Made by a program: the position numbers and the translations under genes. Below are positions 24,390 to 36,500 of a DNA stretch of 64,000 nt, in pieces. The stretch lies in the NCBI GenBank assembly GCA_947683425.1, contig CANTUQ010000058.1, forward strand, positions 17,609,501 to 17,673,500. Direction: 5' to 3'. Source of the stretch: Excoecaria cochinchinensis. Lineage: Eukaryota > Streptophyta > Magnoliopsida > Malpighiales > Euphorbiaceae. Numbering within the stretch: position 1 is the stretch's first letter; each line of letters opens with the position of its first letter. Under the pieces are notes generated by a model. It saw nothing but the letters and a program-made list of their open reading frames with translations, ran no database searches and was not told where the DNA came from.

Positions 24390-24485
24390 ATGCTCTCTTC
24401 TTCTTCTTCTTTTTCCATATATTTAACTATGGGCTTCAAGCTCCAAAATCTTGGTGGGTTCCTGTTTCCCCATTTTCATGGCTGA
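24390..24485 (+). CDS. Upstream ORF overlapping the SCR start codon
   Basis: ATG at 24390 opens a 31-codon frame (an internal in-frame ATG at 24429 gives 18 codons) that ends with TGA at 24483-24485, eight bases past the first base of the SCR ATG (24478). The frame differs from that of SCR. A ribosome that starts on either upstream ATG would terminate beyond the SCR start, so the arrangement would be expected to lower SCR translation if the transcript begins upstream. Existence in the mRNA depends on the unknown transcription start. Confidence 0.5.
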   Translation: MLSSSSSFSIYLTMGFKLQNLGGFLFPHFHG

Positions 24486-27014
24486 TACTGAGTTGAGCAA
24501 CAGTACCACCAGCAATAGCAGCAGCTGCACCAAAATAGTACACTCAAAGATGGTGAGGAAGAGAATGGCATGTGAAATGATGGAGGTACAACCACCTTCT
24601 GCACCTAATCATCCAAACCAGAGGTGTTTTAGAAGAATTACAAGTTCTTTACCTCATGATAATAATAACAGTAATAGTATTAATGTTATTATTAACAACC
24701 CTAATACCAATAACCCAAACCCAGATCCGAATCCATACCCACTTCTCAACTACTCCACTACCCCAATGCTACCTTCTTCCACAAACATCACACCCATTAC
24801 GTCACCTTCTGGGTTTTTATCCTCTACGCTCACCCCCAATGATCCCCTTGTTTCTTCTTTCCCACACACACCAGCCGTCTGTGGTTTCTCTGGCCTTCCT
24901 TTGTTTACTTCTGAGAAAGACAGAATCGCCATGGAAGACGCCACCGCCACCGCCACCGCCTGGATTGATGGTATTATCAAAGACCTTATCCATACTTCTA
25001 CTAATGTTTCTATTCCTCAGCTTATTCAGAACGTCAGGGAGATTATTTTCCCTTGCAATCCTAGTCTCGCTTCTCTTTTGGAGTACCGCCTCCGGTCTTT
25101 GGCGGAGCCAGTGCCCAATTATCCGGTGGATAGGAGGAGGAAAGAAGCTGTTCCGGCGAGAGAATATAATAATCAAGGCCAAAGCTCTTCCGGATTAACT
25201 TTAAATCTTGAGAACGTTGCAACTTTTCCATCATTACCGGATTCGACTACGACTATATCTCCGGTTGCCGTCGTTAGCCAGTACTCCGGCTGGGGATCGG
25301 CGCCGCCGCTGATCTGCCAGCAACTTCATGTTTCTGATCAGCAGCAAAACCAGCAACAAGGCAGCCCTTCTTCCACTTCAATTACACCACCAGCTTTAGC
25401 GTTAAATCAAGGGCAAGGGCAGCCACCACAACAAGAGCAAGAGAAGTCCTCATCGGCGGAGACAGAACAAGCAGCAACCGCCGCCACTACTGCGGTAGCT
25501 ACGACGCCGAGAGAGAAGAAAGAAGAGTTGATGCAGCAAAAGAGGGATGAAGAAGGCTTACACCTATTAACATTACTTCTCCAATGCGCAGAGGCAGTCT
25601 CTGCTGATAGTTTCGAAGAAGCGAACAAGATGCTTCTAGAAATCTCCGAGCTCTCAACGCCGTACGGCACGGCGGCGCAGAGAGTGGCGGCATATTTCTC
25701 GGAGGCAATGTCGGCGAGGCTAGTGAACTCATGCTTGGGGATATACGCAACTTTGCCATCAATGCCTATGACTCATACACAAAAAATGGCTTCAGCTTTT
25801 CAAGTATTCAATGGAATCAGTCCTTTCGTGAAGTTCTCTCATTTCACGGCGAATCAGGCGATTCAAGAAGCGTTTGAGAGAGAAGAGAGAGTGCATATAG
25901 TAGATCTGGATATCATGCAAGGGTTGCAGTGGCCGGGGCTATTCCATATACTTGCGTCTAGGCCCGGTGGGCCACCGTACGTGCGGCTGACGGGGCTTGG
26001 AACCTCCATGGAAGCTCTAGAAGCTACTGGGAAACGATTGTCTGATTTTGCTCAGAAATTGGGGCTTCCTTTTGAGTTCATTCCGGTGGCGGATAAAGTT
26101 GGAAACTTGGACCCTGAAAGGTTGAATATAAGCAAGAGAGAGGCCGTCGCCGTTCACTGGTTGCAGCACTCTCTCTACGATGTCACTGGTTCAGATACCA
26201 ATACCCTCTGGCTATTGCAGAGGTAATTATGTTTTTATGTATATATTCAACAACACAAGATCCCATGACAATATCTCCTTTTTCTTTGCTTTTTCCCACT
26301 TATTTTGCTTTTTTTTTTCGTTCATGTGATCATGCTCATAAAGGATCTTTGTTTCTTCAAGTTTTTATTAGATTAAGACTTATTTTTCCATATACGAGCT
26401 AAAAGTTCAAATCTTTTTCTTGATATCACTGCTGACACCACTGGTCCCGGCTAATACGGAATTAATATAACAAAAACAAATATGTTAATGTATAGAAATT
26501 GATTTGCAGGTTGGCACCGAAGGTGGTGACAGTGGTAGAGCAGGACTTAAGCCATGCAGGTTCGTTCTTGGGGAGGTTTGTGGAGGCTATACACTATTAC
26601 TCCGCCCTTTTCGACTCGCTGGGGGCGAGCTACGGGGAAGAAAGTGAAGAAAGGCATGTGGTGGAGCAGCAACTGCTTTCAAGAGAAATTCGTAATGTAT
26701 TGGCAGTAGGAGGGCCTTCCAGGAGTGGAGAAATCAAGTTTCATAACTGGAGGGAGAAGCTAAGACAGTCTGGATTTAAGGGTATATCGCTTGCCGGAAA
26801 TGCAGCCACTCAGGCTACATTGCTTCTCGGAATGTTCCCCTCCGATGGGTATACATTAGTGGAAGACAATGGGACTTTGAAGCTTGGTTGGAAAGATCTT
26901 TGCTTGCTTACTGCTTCTGCGTGGCGGCCGTTTCATGCCACTTCAACGGGGGCCACCATTCATCAATATCATCATCATCATGCTCATCATCCTCATCAGT
27001 TCGCAGCTGCGTAA
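24478..27014 (+). CDS. SCR: SCARECROW, GRAS-family transcription regulator
   Basis: Two exons, 24478-26222 and 26510-27014, with a 287-bp intron splitting an Arg codon after WLLQ; 2250 nt, 749 aa. SCR works in the nucleus with SHORT-ROOT to specify root endodermis and stem-cell niche and leaf bundle sheath. The N-terminus is Ser/Asn/Pro-rich with the conserved KMVRKRMACEM, CGFSGLPLF and SIPQLIQNVREIIFPCNPSL segments, then a Gln/Ala-rich linker. The GRAS domain runs from about residue 355: LHR I (LLTLLLQCAEAVSAD), the VHIVDLDIMQGLQWPGLFHI core (V472), PFYRE region, and SAW (SAWRPF near residue 718). The tail is His-rich (HQYHHHHAHHPHQF). An in-frame upstream TTG is not a start. Length is somewhat above the 653 aa of the Arabidopsis protein owing to low-complexity N-terminal sequence. 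Confidence 0.97.
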
Positions 27015-28249
27015 AGCATGGGAAGGTATACAATATTGTAGCTGAATCCATTTTGAGTTATTATATAGTTTGGTTTCTATGTGTTTGATTAGATTGTTGT
27101 CGCCTTCACTCACTGGATATTGAATGTGAAATTTCTGAGAGATATTGAATTAGCATGTAAACTACGTAGATACCTTTGAAATCAAATTTTGAGTTTCTAA
27201 TTGTTTAACTGCTAAAGATGCTAAAAGAGCATAATTAAAGAAAAAGCTTTTAAGTTGGACAGAAGAAGAAGGGGTGGGGAAGGCGTATCTTACATGAAAT
27301 AAGACAAAGATATGACTAAAAAGATGAGGCTGAGGGAGGTGGTTGGATTCAGAGTCTTTGTACTAATCTGTGCTTTTAGTTTATCACGTGAATTTTTCTT
27401 TTAAATCTTTTATTTGTTCGTCCAATTATTTGTACTATCTGTTTTTCTAATTCTAAATGCTAAGATTAAAAAGATAAGATTGCTTCTTTTTTTTTTCAAT
27501 TATTGATGGACTCAATTTAAGTATTAAGTATATTGTTCTTTCCTAACAGCTACTATTTGACAATTCTTTACCAAAAAAACAGCTAGTTGACAAAGTGTGC
27601 AGCCATTAGGTTCAGAATTAATAGCTTGGTCCGAACTACAGTTTGGGTTTATAGTATTCTTCACTGCTCCCAATCTAATCTAATGGTAATTTATAATCAT
27701 TTGTATAGCTTAAAGGAATTTCTGGCCCAAATTACGTTTGTGTCTATTTTACAAATTATTGAGGTAATAGTATGAAGTAATGTAATAAATAATAGTTCTT
27801 TATATTGAACATTTTGTTTGCTCGATTAATTTCTAAATGACGAATATATATGCTTGTACGACTGTAATAGAAAATGAAAAAAAAAAAAAAAAAAACAAAC
27901 GCCAGTGTTTTGGAACATATAAGGTGATAAAAAAGAGTTATCCTTAGATGTAAATGAGGTAGGGGTAGGCAATTTGTGGCAAATGTATGATTTTATTGTA
28001 TTTGAGATGAAATAAAAGAGTAGATCTCTTCGTCTTTCAAGATGGAGGATCTCAATTTCTTGGAAAGCCTTACACTGTCGAGTAGCCTTATGTTCAAATC
28101 AAAACATGCTTGCATGAAAACTGCTTTTGTTTGCTTCTTGTGTTGTTGGGATTTATTTCAGTGGAAATGCTTCCACTTGTATCTTAATTGTGTCTGTTTT
28201 GAGAGCAAGCCCACGCTTTATGAGAAGGACCATAAAAATTAATTTTAAC
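27015..28249. other. 3' flank of SCR and intergenic DNA
   Basis: Contains the SCR 3' UTR. No supported gene. Poly-A at 27879-27895. ORFs at 27587-27775 and 28042-28242 have no recognisable domain. Confidence 0.5.
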
Positions 28250-28807
28250 TGATAATACCATTATCAACCAAACCTGAATCAATCTCAATCCAACCAAAGT
28301 CCAGAGTCATAAGGGCAAAGTCTAGAGCCACAAGGCTCAAGCCCGTGACAAGGAAATGCTTAAGAAGTTAAGGACGAAATGCTTAAGAAGTTAAGGCACT
28401 GATAGTCCAATATATTCGATTGGACTGACACGGCACACCTCATATCAAAGTCTACTGACACGGCACACCTCATATCAAAGTCTACTGACACACATCGGAA
28501 ACTTACGCTTCCTACTTGCTTCTTGTCATATGTTGCTTACTTGCTTTGACACCAGAGCAGATTCACTTCTGGTACTTGAGTGGTTTTTCACATCTATTAT
28601 AAATAGCTCAAGGTACTGTAGAATCATGTATTGAATCATTGAAACTTTCTCTACATTCTCTCTATAAAAATATTACTAACTTAAGTTTTGGAGTGCTGAT
28701 CCGATCGAGCTTTTTTTATTACAGCTAACACAGCTTTGTTGATCCGATCAGCTTGCTCACGCGTACTATCCAGCCTCATTCAGCTTATGATCTTTTAGAA
28801 CTTATTA
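28250..28807 (+). repeat. 5' LTR of gypsy-like element
   Basis: Starts with TG and shares its first 200 bp or so (diverged) with 31636-31846. It contains two internal duplications: a 23-bp unit at about 28354-28400 and a 30-bp unit CTGACACGGCACACCTCATA.. at about 28424-28484. A possible TATA (TATTATAAATAG near 28597) lies in the expected U3 place. The end is placed before TTTGGTGCTTTTGTTGAGAG, which resembles the primer-site neighbourhood of such elements; the boundary is approximate. Confidence 0.65.
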
Positions 28808-29090
28808 TTTGGTGCTTTTGTTGAGAGAACATGACAAGTTCAAAATAATACAGACATTCAAGAACAGAGAAAAACAATCAATTTGATAATGATTAAAGCT
28901 GACCAAGGTCTACTGTTAGAAGGAAAGAACCCGTGGATACCCTGCTCATAACAATATTCTACTGGTATTTGATAAGGAGTTCCTGGCACAACCAGACAAC
29001 ACTTCTATCACCATGAAGGATCTAAGAGTGATCCTTAGAGACGTCAACAGAAATATAATGCAATCCGTCCGAAAGACGGATAATCTTAGA

Positions 29091-29782
29091 TAGGGGTGGG
29101 CATCGGTCGGGTTCGGGTCAACCCGACCCGAACCCGAATAACCCGAAACCCGAATTTGTAAGAAATTTAACACCCGAACCGACCCTAACTTTTTATAGGA
29201 TCCCGAACCGAATAACCCGAAATATTTCGGGCCCCGAACCGAATAACCCTAATTACCCGAATTTTATTTTATTTTTTTAATTAAACCTAATTAAACAATA
29301 TTATGAAAACTATTAAATACATAATTAACATATTAAATATCTAATTAATATATAGTCACCATATATCATGAAAAATACATAATTAAATACCTAATTAACA
29401 TATAACTACCTAATTAATTAACATATAATATGAAAAATACATAATTAAATACCTAATTAACATATAACTACCTAATTAACATATAATATAGTAACCATAT
29501 AATATAAAAAATACCTAATTAATATGTTCACCATCCTAAAATGTCCAAATATTACAACAAATTAATAACCCAAATATTATAACAATTAATAATCCAAATA
29601 TTACAATAAATTCGGTTCGGTTCGGGTTGTTCGGGTTTATATTGATTTTCACCTGACCCGACCCGAACCCGAAATTTTACAAATTCTCACACCCGAACCG
29701 AACCGAATTATCCGAATAACCCTACCCGAATTTATATTTCGGTTCGGATTATTCGGGTCGGTTCGGTTTTTGCCCACCCCTA
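29091..29782. mobile_element. hAT-type MITE, 692 bp, nested in LTR element
   Basis: Inverted ends TAGGGGTGGGCATCGGTCGG and, read back, TAGGGGTGGGCAAAAACCGA. A perfect 8-bp duplication ATCTTAGA lies on both sides (29083-29090 and 29783-29790). Both ends are packed with CCCGAACCGA/TCGGGTTCGG repeats and the core is AT-rich. No ORF of note. Confidence 0.92.
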
Positions 29783-29945
29783 ATCTTAGACCTCAATGAG
29801 AGATTTCGAGGTTGACAACTAAAAAAGAAAGGAAAATAGGCAAAAAAAAAAAAACAAAGGAATAATGATACGAGGCTTTGAAAAGAGATCCAACACTTGA
29901 TTCAATTTACGTGAGTCAGGTAGAAGGGATAAAGGGAAAGAGAAA

Positions 29946-30950
29946 ATGTTCCCTGCGAGCAAGAGCCATGCCTTCGACGCATACAATCCCATCTACATTC
30001 CAAGGCGTTCACAGTCACCCTTAGTTTCCATAGGAGATGACTTATCATATATATGCAACCCAAAGAGAAGGTTTTCAAAAAAGGCTAGAGAAGGAGATGA
30101 AGTCCTAGTGGTAGATAAAGGCGAAAAGTTGTTCATCCAACAAATTAAGAAGTTTGGACTTGGGCACCCTAAAAAGCCCTTATTCGATAGCAATACTATC
30201 TTCCCCTTCTGTTAGGAGATCAAAGAAGATAAGTTGCCGAGCAGATTTAAAGAAATAAGGATGCCCAGATATACGGGCAAATCCAATCCGAAATGCCACA
30301 TCTTCAAGTACTTGATGCAGATTCAGATGTACTTCTACCATGATCGAATTTTTTGTAGAGTTTTCCCTACAATCTTGGCAAGCGACGCTTTAGATTGGTT
30401 CCACGATCTTCCCCCGAATCAATCATCCCCTTTAAGCAGATTCGTGATCTTTTCATGACGATTAATGACTTGTGCAATTTGGTTCAAGGAAACTATGAGA
30501 GCCATAGAGATTACATCGACATGTTCCAAATATTGGTATCGAAGATCAGGAATCTGCACTGTGAAGTAACAGCAAATACCCTAGCCAGAAGCATAAGGAG
30601 CATTCAGCTGTTTGAGTCCATCATGACTCTGGATTTCACCGATTTGATGGATAGGGCCAACAAGAGTATCCGCATCCAGAAGTTCAGGCAAGAGAAAAGA
30701 GTCTGAGCACGGAAGGTTCAAACACCACACTAATAATCCTGCTTAACTCCAACTTTGCCAGTGTCTTGATTTGGATCAAGGAGAAATACAACAAGGTCAA
30801 TTGACCGAAGAAGATGTTCAACTAGACATACGCCAAGAGAGATAAATGCAAATACTGCGAGTTCCATAAAAATATCAGTCACACGACTGACGAATGCAAC
30901 TCTTTAAAGGAGAAAATAAAAAGGCTATTGCAGAAGTGATATTTGAAGAG
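29946..30950 (+). pseudogene. Retrotransposon gag, broken
   Basis: The first segment (29946-30213, 89 codons) ends in a stop. The gag core follows in two frames: RYTGKSNPKCHIFKYLMQIQ and CRVFPTILASDALDWFHDLP, then FKQIRDLFMTIN, NYESHRDYIDMFQ and MDRANKSI. The final piece, CKYCEFHKNISHTTDECNSL followed by KEKIKRLLQ, corresponds to the C-H-C motif after gag in Ty3-type plant elements. Several stops and at least two frameshifts. Confidence 0.78.
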
Positions 30951-31139
30951 ATTTGCAGGGCTAACATAGAGAAGTCCTTGTAAGTCCCCTTTTGAAAAAA
31001 TGGACCCGTAGGATTCTAATGATGATAAGAAGCGCAGAAAGCTAAGGGATGTTGAGTGTGAATGACAGAGAACTGGGATGATCAACATGATTGCTAGGGG
31101 ATCATCCTATGGAAAAGATTTCTCTAAGAGAAAGAAGTC

Positions 31140-31425
31140 TCCAAGAGGAAGAAGGGCAAAGGCATATACTTCTCAGCTAAATCAAAGAAGATGCCACCTG
31201 TTATGACATCCCCTAAAGGCGTAGGTGATTTGAGATTCCCACACGAAGACGTCTTAATTGTCCAAGTGACAATCAACAATTTCCTGGTGAAAAGAATCCT
31301 AGTCGACAATAGAAGCGTGTGAATTCCTGACCTTGAAGCACACAAAAAGATGGGGCTGCCGATCGAAGAGTTGAAGCTAAATACCACCCCACTAATCGGG
31401 AGCAACCAAGTGTCAATGCATGATC
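31140..31425 (+). pseudogene. Retropepsin-like fragment
   Basis: In one frame the sequence reads VTINNFLVKRILVDNRSV, then a stop, then IPDLEAHKKMGLPIEELK. This is the neighbourhood of the aspartic protease motif normally written LVDNGSS(A)DIL. The catalytic DNG is now DNR. Confidence 0.7.
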
Positions 31426-31635
31426 GGTTGACCCAAAAAACGAAGTGTTGTCATAATAAGCATGTCTGACTAAACATCCGCCATTAATACGTTGACAGCT
31501 GACTCAACGATCGAGAATGTGAAAGGATAAGCTCAGATTTTGAAATTCGAAATTCAAAATAAATTAATTGAACCGCGAATGGCTTTTAATGTTGTTTTCG
31601 CTTTTGATCCGCTTGGATCTTTTTAGGGAGACAAA

Positions 31636-31846
31636 TGATAATGCCATTATCAACTGGGTCTGAATCAATCTCAGCCTAAGGCCCAGGCGCGTGACAAGCA
31701 AATGCTCAAGGAGCTAAGGCACTGGCGGTGCAACTTGTCCGATCGGACTAACAGGGCGCGCCTCCTGTCAAAGTCCACTGACACACGTCAGAGACCCTGC
31801 CTCTTGCTTGCTCCTCATCACATCGTCACTCACTTTCTCTGATCAG
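31636..31846 (+). repeat. 3' LTR of gypsy-like element, truncated
   Basis: Diverged copy of the start of the LTR at 28250, lost after about 210 bp near a poly-T run. Confidence 0.65.
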
Positions 31847-33566
31847 TTTTTTTTTTTTTTAGTCAGATCGTGTTTGATTCTTTTCTAATGGTAAAAAAAT
31901 AAAAAATACTATGTATTAGAGAAGGATGATAGGCTTTCTCTATTTCAAGGCTTTTAATAGATGATTGTCTTTTGGTTGAATATGTGATTGTTAGATGATT
32001 ATCTTTTAATATATAGTTTGGATTTGCAAAATAATCCGATCTGTTATGTTATCTATTATAATTCGACATATTTATAATCTTGGTATGTTATTTGTGATAT
32101 AATAATTTTTTTTTTACCCGAAAGAAAAAGTTCAAAAAGAAGATAAATTAGCTCCTGCAAGAGCTGAGATTACACAATTAGGGAGAAATAAGTCCCAAAA
32201 CATAAATTCTGAAATAGAACAGGAGTGCTAACAAATGCGCAAATTGCTTTGCATATCTTCTAACAAAACTGAAAGTAAGATTTGAATTGGAGTTAGGAAC
32301 AAGGCAGGGAGACCTTCGACTGAATAACTTGGAATATAAATATGAAAAAAATTATTTTTATAAATTATACATATTTAATTTTTTTATTTTTATTGTTTTT
32401 TTTAAGAAAATTAGAAAAATAATGTAATAAAATTTAATTTATTTATGATCTTTACTTACCTATAAAATTTCAATTCATTTATAATTCAATTCCCCCACGG
32501 CCCAATTTAAATTCGTCGCAGCTCTTTGGCACCTATATTAAGAACAAATATTTTAAATTGTTGCACTCATTAACGACAGAAAATTGGGCTTTAGCCTTGA
32601 GAAGCCTAATCTCACGTATTGGGCATCGTAAATGAACTAGTCAGCCATATCCAACAAAATTGTATTCCGAGAACTTCATTTATAATACCACACTGAAATA
32701 ATTCTATTTAGAGAAACAAGAATATCCATTGATACAGAAAAGACTGGAGAGCTCCTTAAATCACTACTCACTGAATAAAAACATTATTTACTGAGTAATC
32801 CAGCTCAATAAAAATTCTCAACTTTTCAGAAAAATTCCCTGACTTTAGCTTATTTTTGCTTCTGTTTAAAAAGCCAGAAAACAAATCCAAAACACTCATA
32901 TTGAAAAGCTAAAAATCAACATACCTACGAACACATTACTTGCTACAGCATAACAATAATTTAGTGTAGTTGCATGGCAAGTAAATTAACAAGCCAAAAA
33001 ATATAGGTGACAACATGTTGAAGATGTGAATAAAGAAATTTATCATTAGATTGATACAAAATGTTATGATTAGCCACTAATGTGTCCTATCAAAATAAAT
33101 AAATCACTGTTCTAATCAAATAATAGAACCTTAGGAAAAGAATTAACTTACTATGACACTCAAAAGACTTGTTGATCTCTCATCCATCATTTACATCACG
33201 AATGGTTACAGAGACTCGTTGAAATATTTGCATACCATTTTGATTTACCGAGATAAGAAGCAGAGATCAATGTTAGTTTCCTCTTCACTTCTTGAACCAT
33301 TAAATCACGTTTAATACACTATGGTCTCCAGGCCAGGCGAACTGGCTGATCCAAATTCCTCCCCTTCTGCTTTTGATAGACAAACAAATAATATTTAAGT
33401 CTTTTATTTACCGAAAAAATCAGAAGGGTGTACCTTTTTGCAGACTACCCTTTGGTAATCCAGCTCAATAAAAATTCCTCAGCACCAAAAAAGTAAACAT
33501 CTACACAGCCAAGCTTCTTGACCTCTATATTCCAGAACACATGGTAAACCGGCCATCATCTTCTCA
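31847..33566. other. Intergenic region and 3' flank of GAUT7
   Basis: No gene. A 23-base string (GTAATCCAGCTCAATAAAAA..) occurs at about 32793 and again at 33453. The last 200 bp probably belong to the GAUT7 3' UTR. Confidence 0.5.
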
Positions 33567-36500
33567 TTAATGTACATTGCACTCACTCAAGAATTGATCA
33601 TCCAAGTTTAGATATCGTTTCCAGTAGTGTTTATACTTGGCTATTCCTATCTCAAGCCAAGGTTTCCTTTTTCCATTATAGTGCAATACTGCAGCACTGC
33701 TAATGACATTCCTATCGAGCTCAAAATCATGACCTAATCCTGATATAGCCCCCACATTATCAAGGGCATAAATTTGATCCTGAAAGGTAAGCAAGCTTGC
33801 AATCATCGCAGAAGCTTCAAATGATTCATTCAGTTTGGCGACCTGCTTTTAATTAAAAAAATTGAAGAAAACAAATGAGAAGCTTATATGTGATTAAACG
33901 AAACTACCAAAAGAAATGCAAAAATATGAGGTAAATCCCTTTGTCTTAAAATATATTCACTACACAACTGGAAGTCAAATAAATAAAGTCAAGCTCACCT
34001 GTTGGCACAATTTCCTGTAAGTTTCAGTAAGATCCAGCTCCCTCCATCTAGCAAGATCAATTATATTTACCCCCGTCATCCAGCCACAAGAATTTTCATC
34101 AAAGCTATTGTCACCCAAATAGAGCAAAAGCTGACGGAGTCGCACAGAACAAAATTGCAAGGCACCGTTTACTTTCCCTCTCATGTCAAGATTCCACAAA
34201 TCAGACAGGTCTCGCTGTACAACAACATCATCATCCAGAACAACAATTTTCTTCAAGTTCGGGAATATGTAGGGAAGTAGATAGTGAGTGTGAGAAAAAA
34301 CAGATAAGTATTCTGTTTTTGAAGGTGTAGCATATGGATTATTAAAACTGTGAAAAGAAACACGAAACTCCACAGGTAAGGCCATGCGTAACAAAGCTGC
34401 CTTATCATGATATTCTAGGTCTAGATGATCAATATTGATTATCTGAACTGCAGCTTCCTTGTAGCTATTTCTTGAAAACCATAGCTTCATCGCAAAATAA
34501 TTTTCTTCATCCGTGAGCACATGGAAAACCAAATCCCCACTATCCTGAAACATACAGAATAACCAATTAAGTAAAAATATCAAAATTTACAGGCATTTAA
34601 TGGTAAAATATTTGCATATAAGTCTACCATACAAGCACCTTAGTATGCGTGATAGTTGAGTTGATTACAACTGAAGATGCAAGTATGTTGTTGGAGATCA
34701 TAACATAATGCTGCAGTCTAGGGTCAGAAAACTTTTCAGACAGTGCGAGCTCCATATCACGTAATGAAGAAATGAAATAATCCACAGTTAGTCTCAAGGA
34801 CAGACAGTGAAGACTCTTTGGCATGGTTTGAACTGCAAGCTGAAAGAGGAATGCACTTTGCTTCATGTGAAATTCAGCTTCACTCATGAGTAAATCAAAT
34901 ATTTGTCTGAATTTCTTGTCCACATTTTGGCACTCAACAGGGAATGATTTAGCCTTGGTTATTGTAAGTTCCACCTTCTGTGAAATTTTCCCAATTCTGA
35001 ACAAATAGGCAACAACAATTACTATTTCAGCATATTAAACAAGTAATAGACGCAGCAACAATTAGTAATCAACAGTCACAATTTTAACAAATACACTACA
35101 AGAGAAAAGGCCAATATAGAAGTATGAAAACCTTAGTTCTTTCAAAGAGAAACAAAAGAGGTTCTTCAAAAGGAAATCTAACACACTATTAAACAATGGT
35201 TTAGTGTAGATGGATTGTTTCATATCAAAACATCTTTGATGTTCCTTCTCAAAACAGCTCGTGTGGAACGAAGAATGGTTGAAGCATGATTGCAGCAGAA
35301 ATATAACAGATTCTTAGAAAATAAATATAGCAACAAGAGAGTCCTGAAACTTAATTGGTTGAAGTCATTTTAAGAAGAATTTAACCAACAGTAAAAACAT
35401 GTCCAAACTTGAGATGTTTCATTTCAGAAGCAGACTACAATTTGCCTAAAAAAGAGAAGCAGGTCACCGTAAACACAAAGGCCTCGTCTAAAGTGGGTCC
35501 ACAAAGTGCTGATAAATGTATGATAATATCCATGGTAATTTTTTTTAAAAAATTTACCAATCTCAATGGCTTGAACTCAACGCATATGCACATGGCATCT
35601 AAAAATTTACCACTAGGAATGTAGCATTAAAATCTAATAGCAGCTAAACATCAACTCTGTGACATTACAGAATTAAACTATAGCGTAAAGAGGTTGGCTA
35701 ATCTTTTAGCATTAGCCAAATGAAATTTTACACAATATAAATTTGTATCATAGAATTAAATCTAATGATTGAGTATATCTCCAGCTAAAACCAATAAATA
35801 GAAATTAAATTGAGTCTTATAGCACAAAAAGTACTAATTTCTCTTTAAAAAGTATAAAAAAAAAAAATTACTTTGGGACAAGTAGATGCCTATATGATAT
35901 TCATAGGAAGTATTAATTCTGAAATGGGAAAATCAGTATCCTTGCTGGCTTGCTACCTAAAGCAATGATTGCCATAAACAAGTTCAAGTTTTTTTGTAGA
36001 TAGAGGCATTACAAAATAGCTTGCAAGCACTTACTGTGATGGAAGATCAGTGTCTACTGTACTTTCACTAAGAATGCGCTCCAGTTCTTGAATATTTCGT
36101 TTTAATTCCTGAGTTAGCTTGTTTTGCCCTGGAAGTTTGGCAATACTTGGATAATATGCTCTAGCCACAAATAGCTGGTCCTTTAATTTCTTGATCATTG
36201 AATCCTTCATATCTTCCCTATGTTCATCGCGCCATCGACAATAACTCCCAAAATGTTCTTCGCATAGTTTATTGTTTTCCTTAACTATGTTTACTTCTCT
36301 TTTACCAGATTTATCATTCTACCACAATTTTTTTCAAAAAAAAAAAAGAAAATAAAAGAAGAAAAAGAAAAGTTAGGCATTTTATGATTAAAGGTGAAGA
36401 ACTACCTTCTCAGTAAACACTCAAATGCATGCATACCTTTCTGTTGGTAACTGGTTGTGGCAAAGAATGGGGTGGCTCAGTAGAAGCTGTTCATAATTTA

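Larger units (their letters stand above)
28250..31846 (+). mobile_element. Gag-protease-only Ty3/gypsy-like LTR retrotransposon remnant
   Basis: The 5' LTR begins TGATAATACCATTATCA (28250). A related 3' LTR begins TGATAATGCCATTATCA (31636), directly after a polypurine tract (AGGGAGACAAA) and is cut short near 31846. Between them are broken gag and retropepsin sequences in plus orientation, but no reverse transcriptase, RNase H or integrase: sequence passes from the protease remnant to the polypurine tract in about 200 bp. A 692-bp hAT MITE sits in the leader. No target duplication was found, because the right end is truncated. Confidence 0.78.

Noticed and set aside
24656..25198. 180-codon plus-strand ORF inside SCR exon 1, and minus-strand ORFs of 76-121 codons there
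   Set aside because: They are out-of-frame readings of the low-complexity, codon-biased SCR N-terminus; no domains.
28354..28484. CRISPR-like or satellite array
   Set aside because: Only two copies of each unit, inside an LTR; this is a eukaryotic nuclear sequence.
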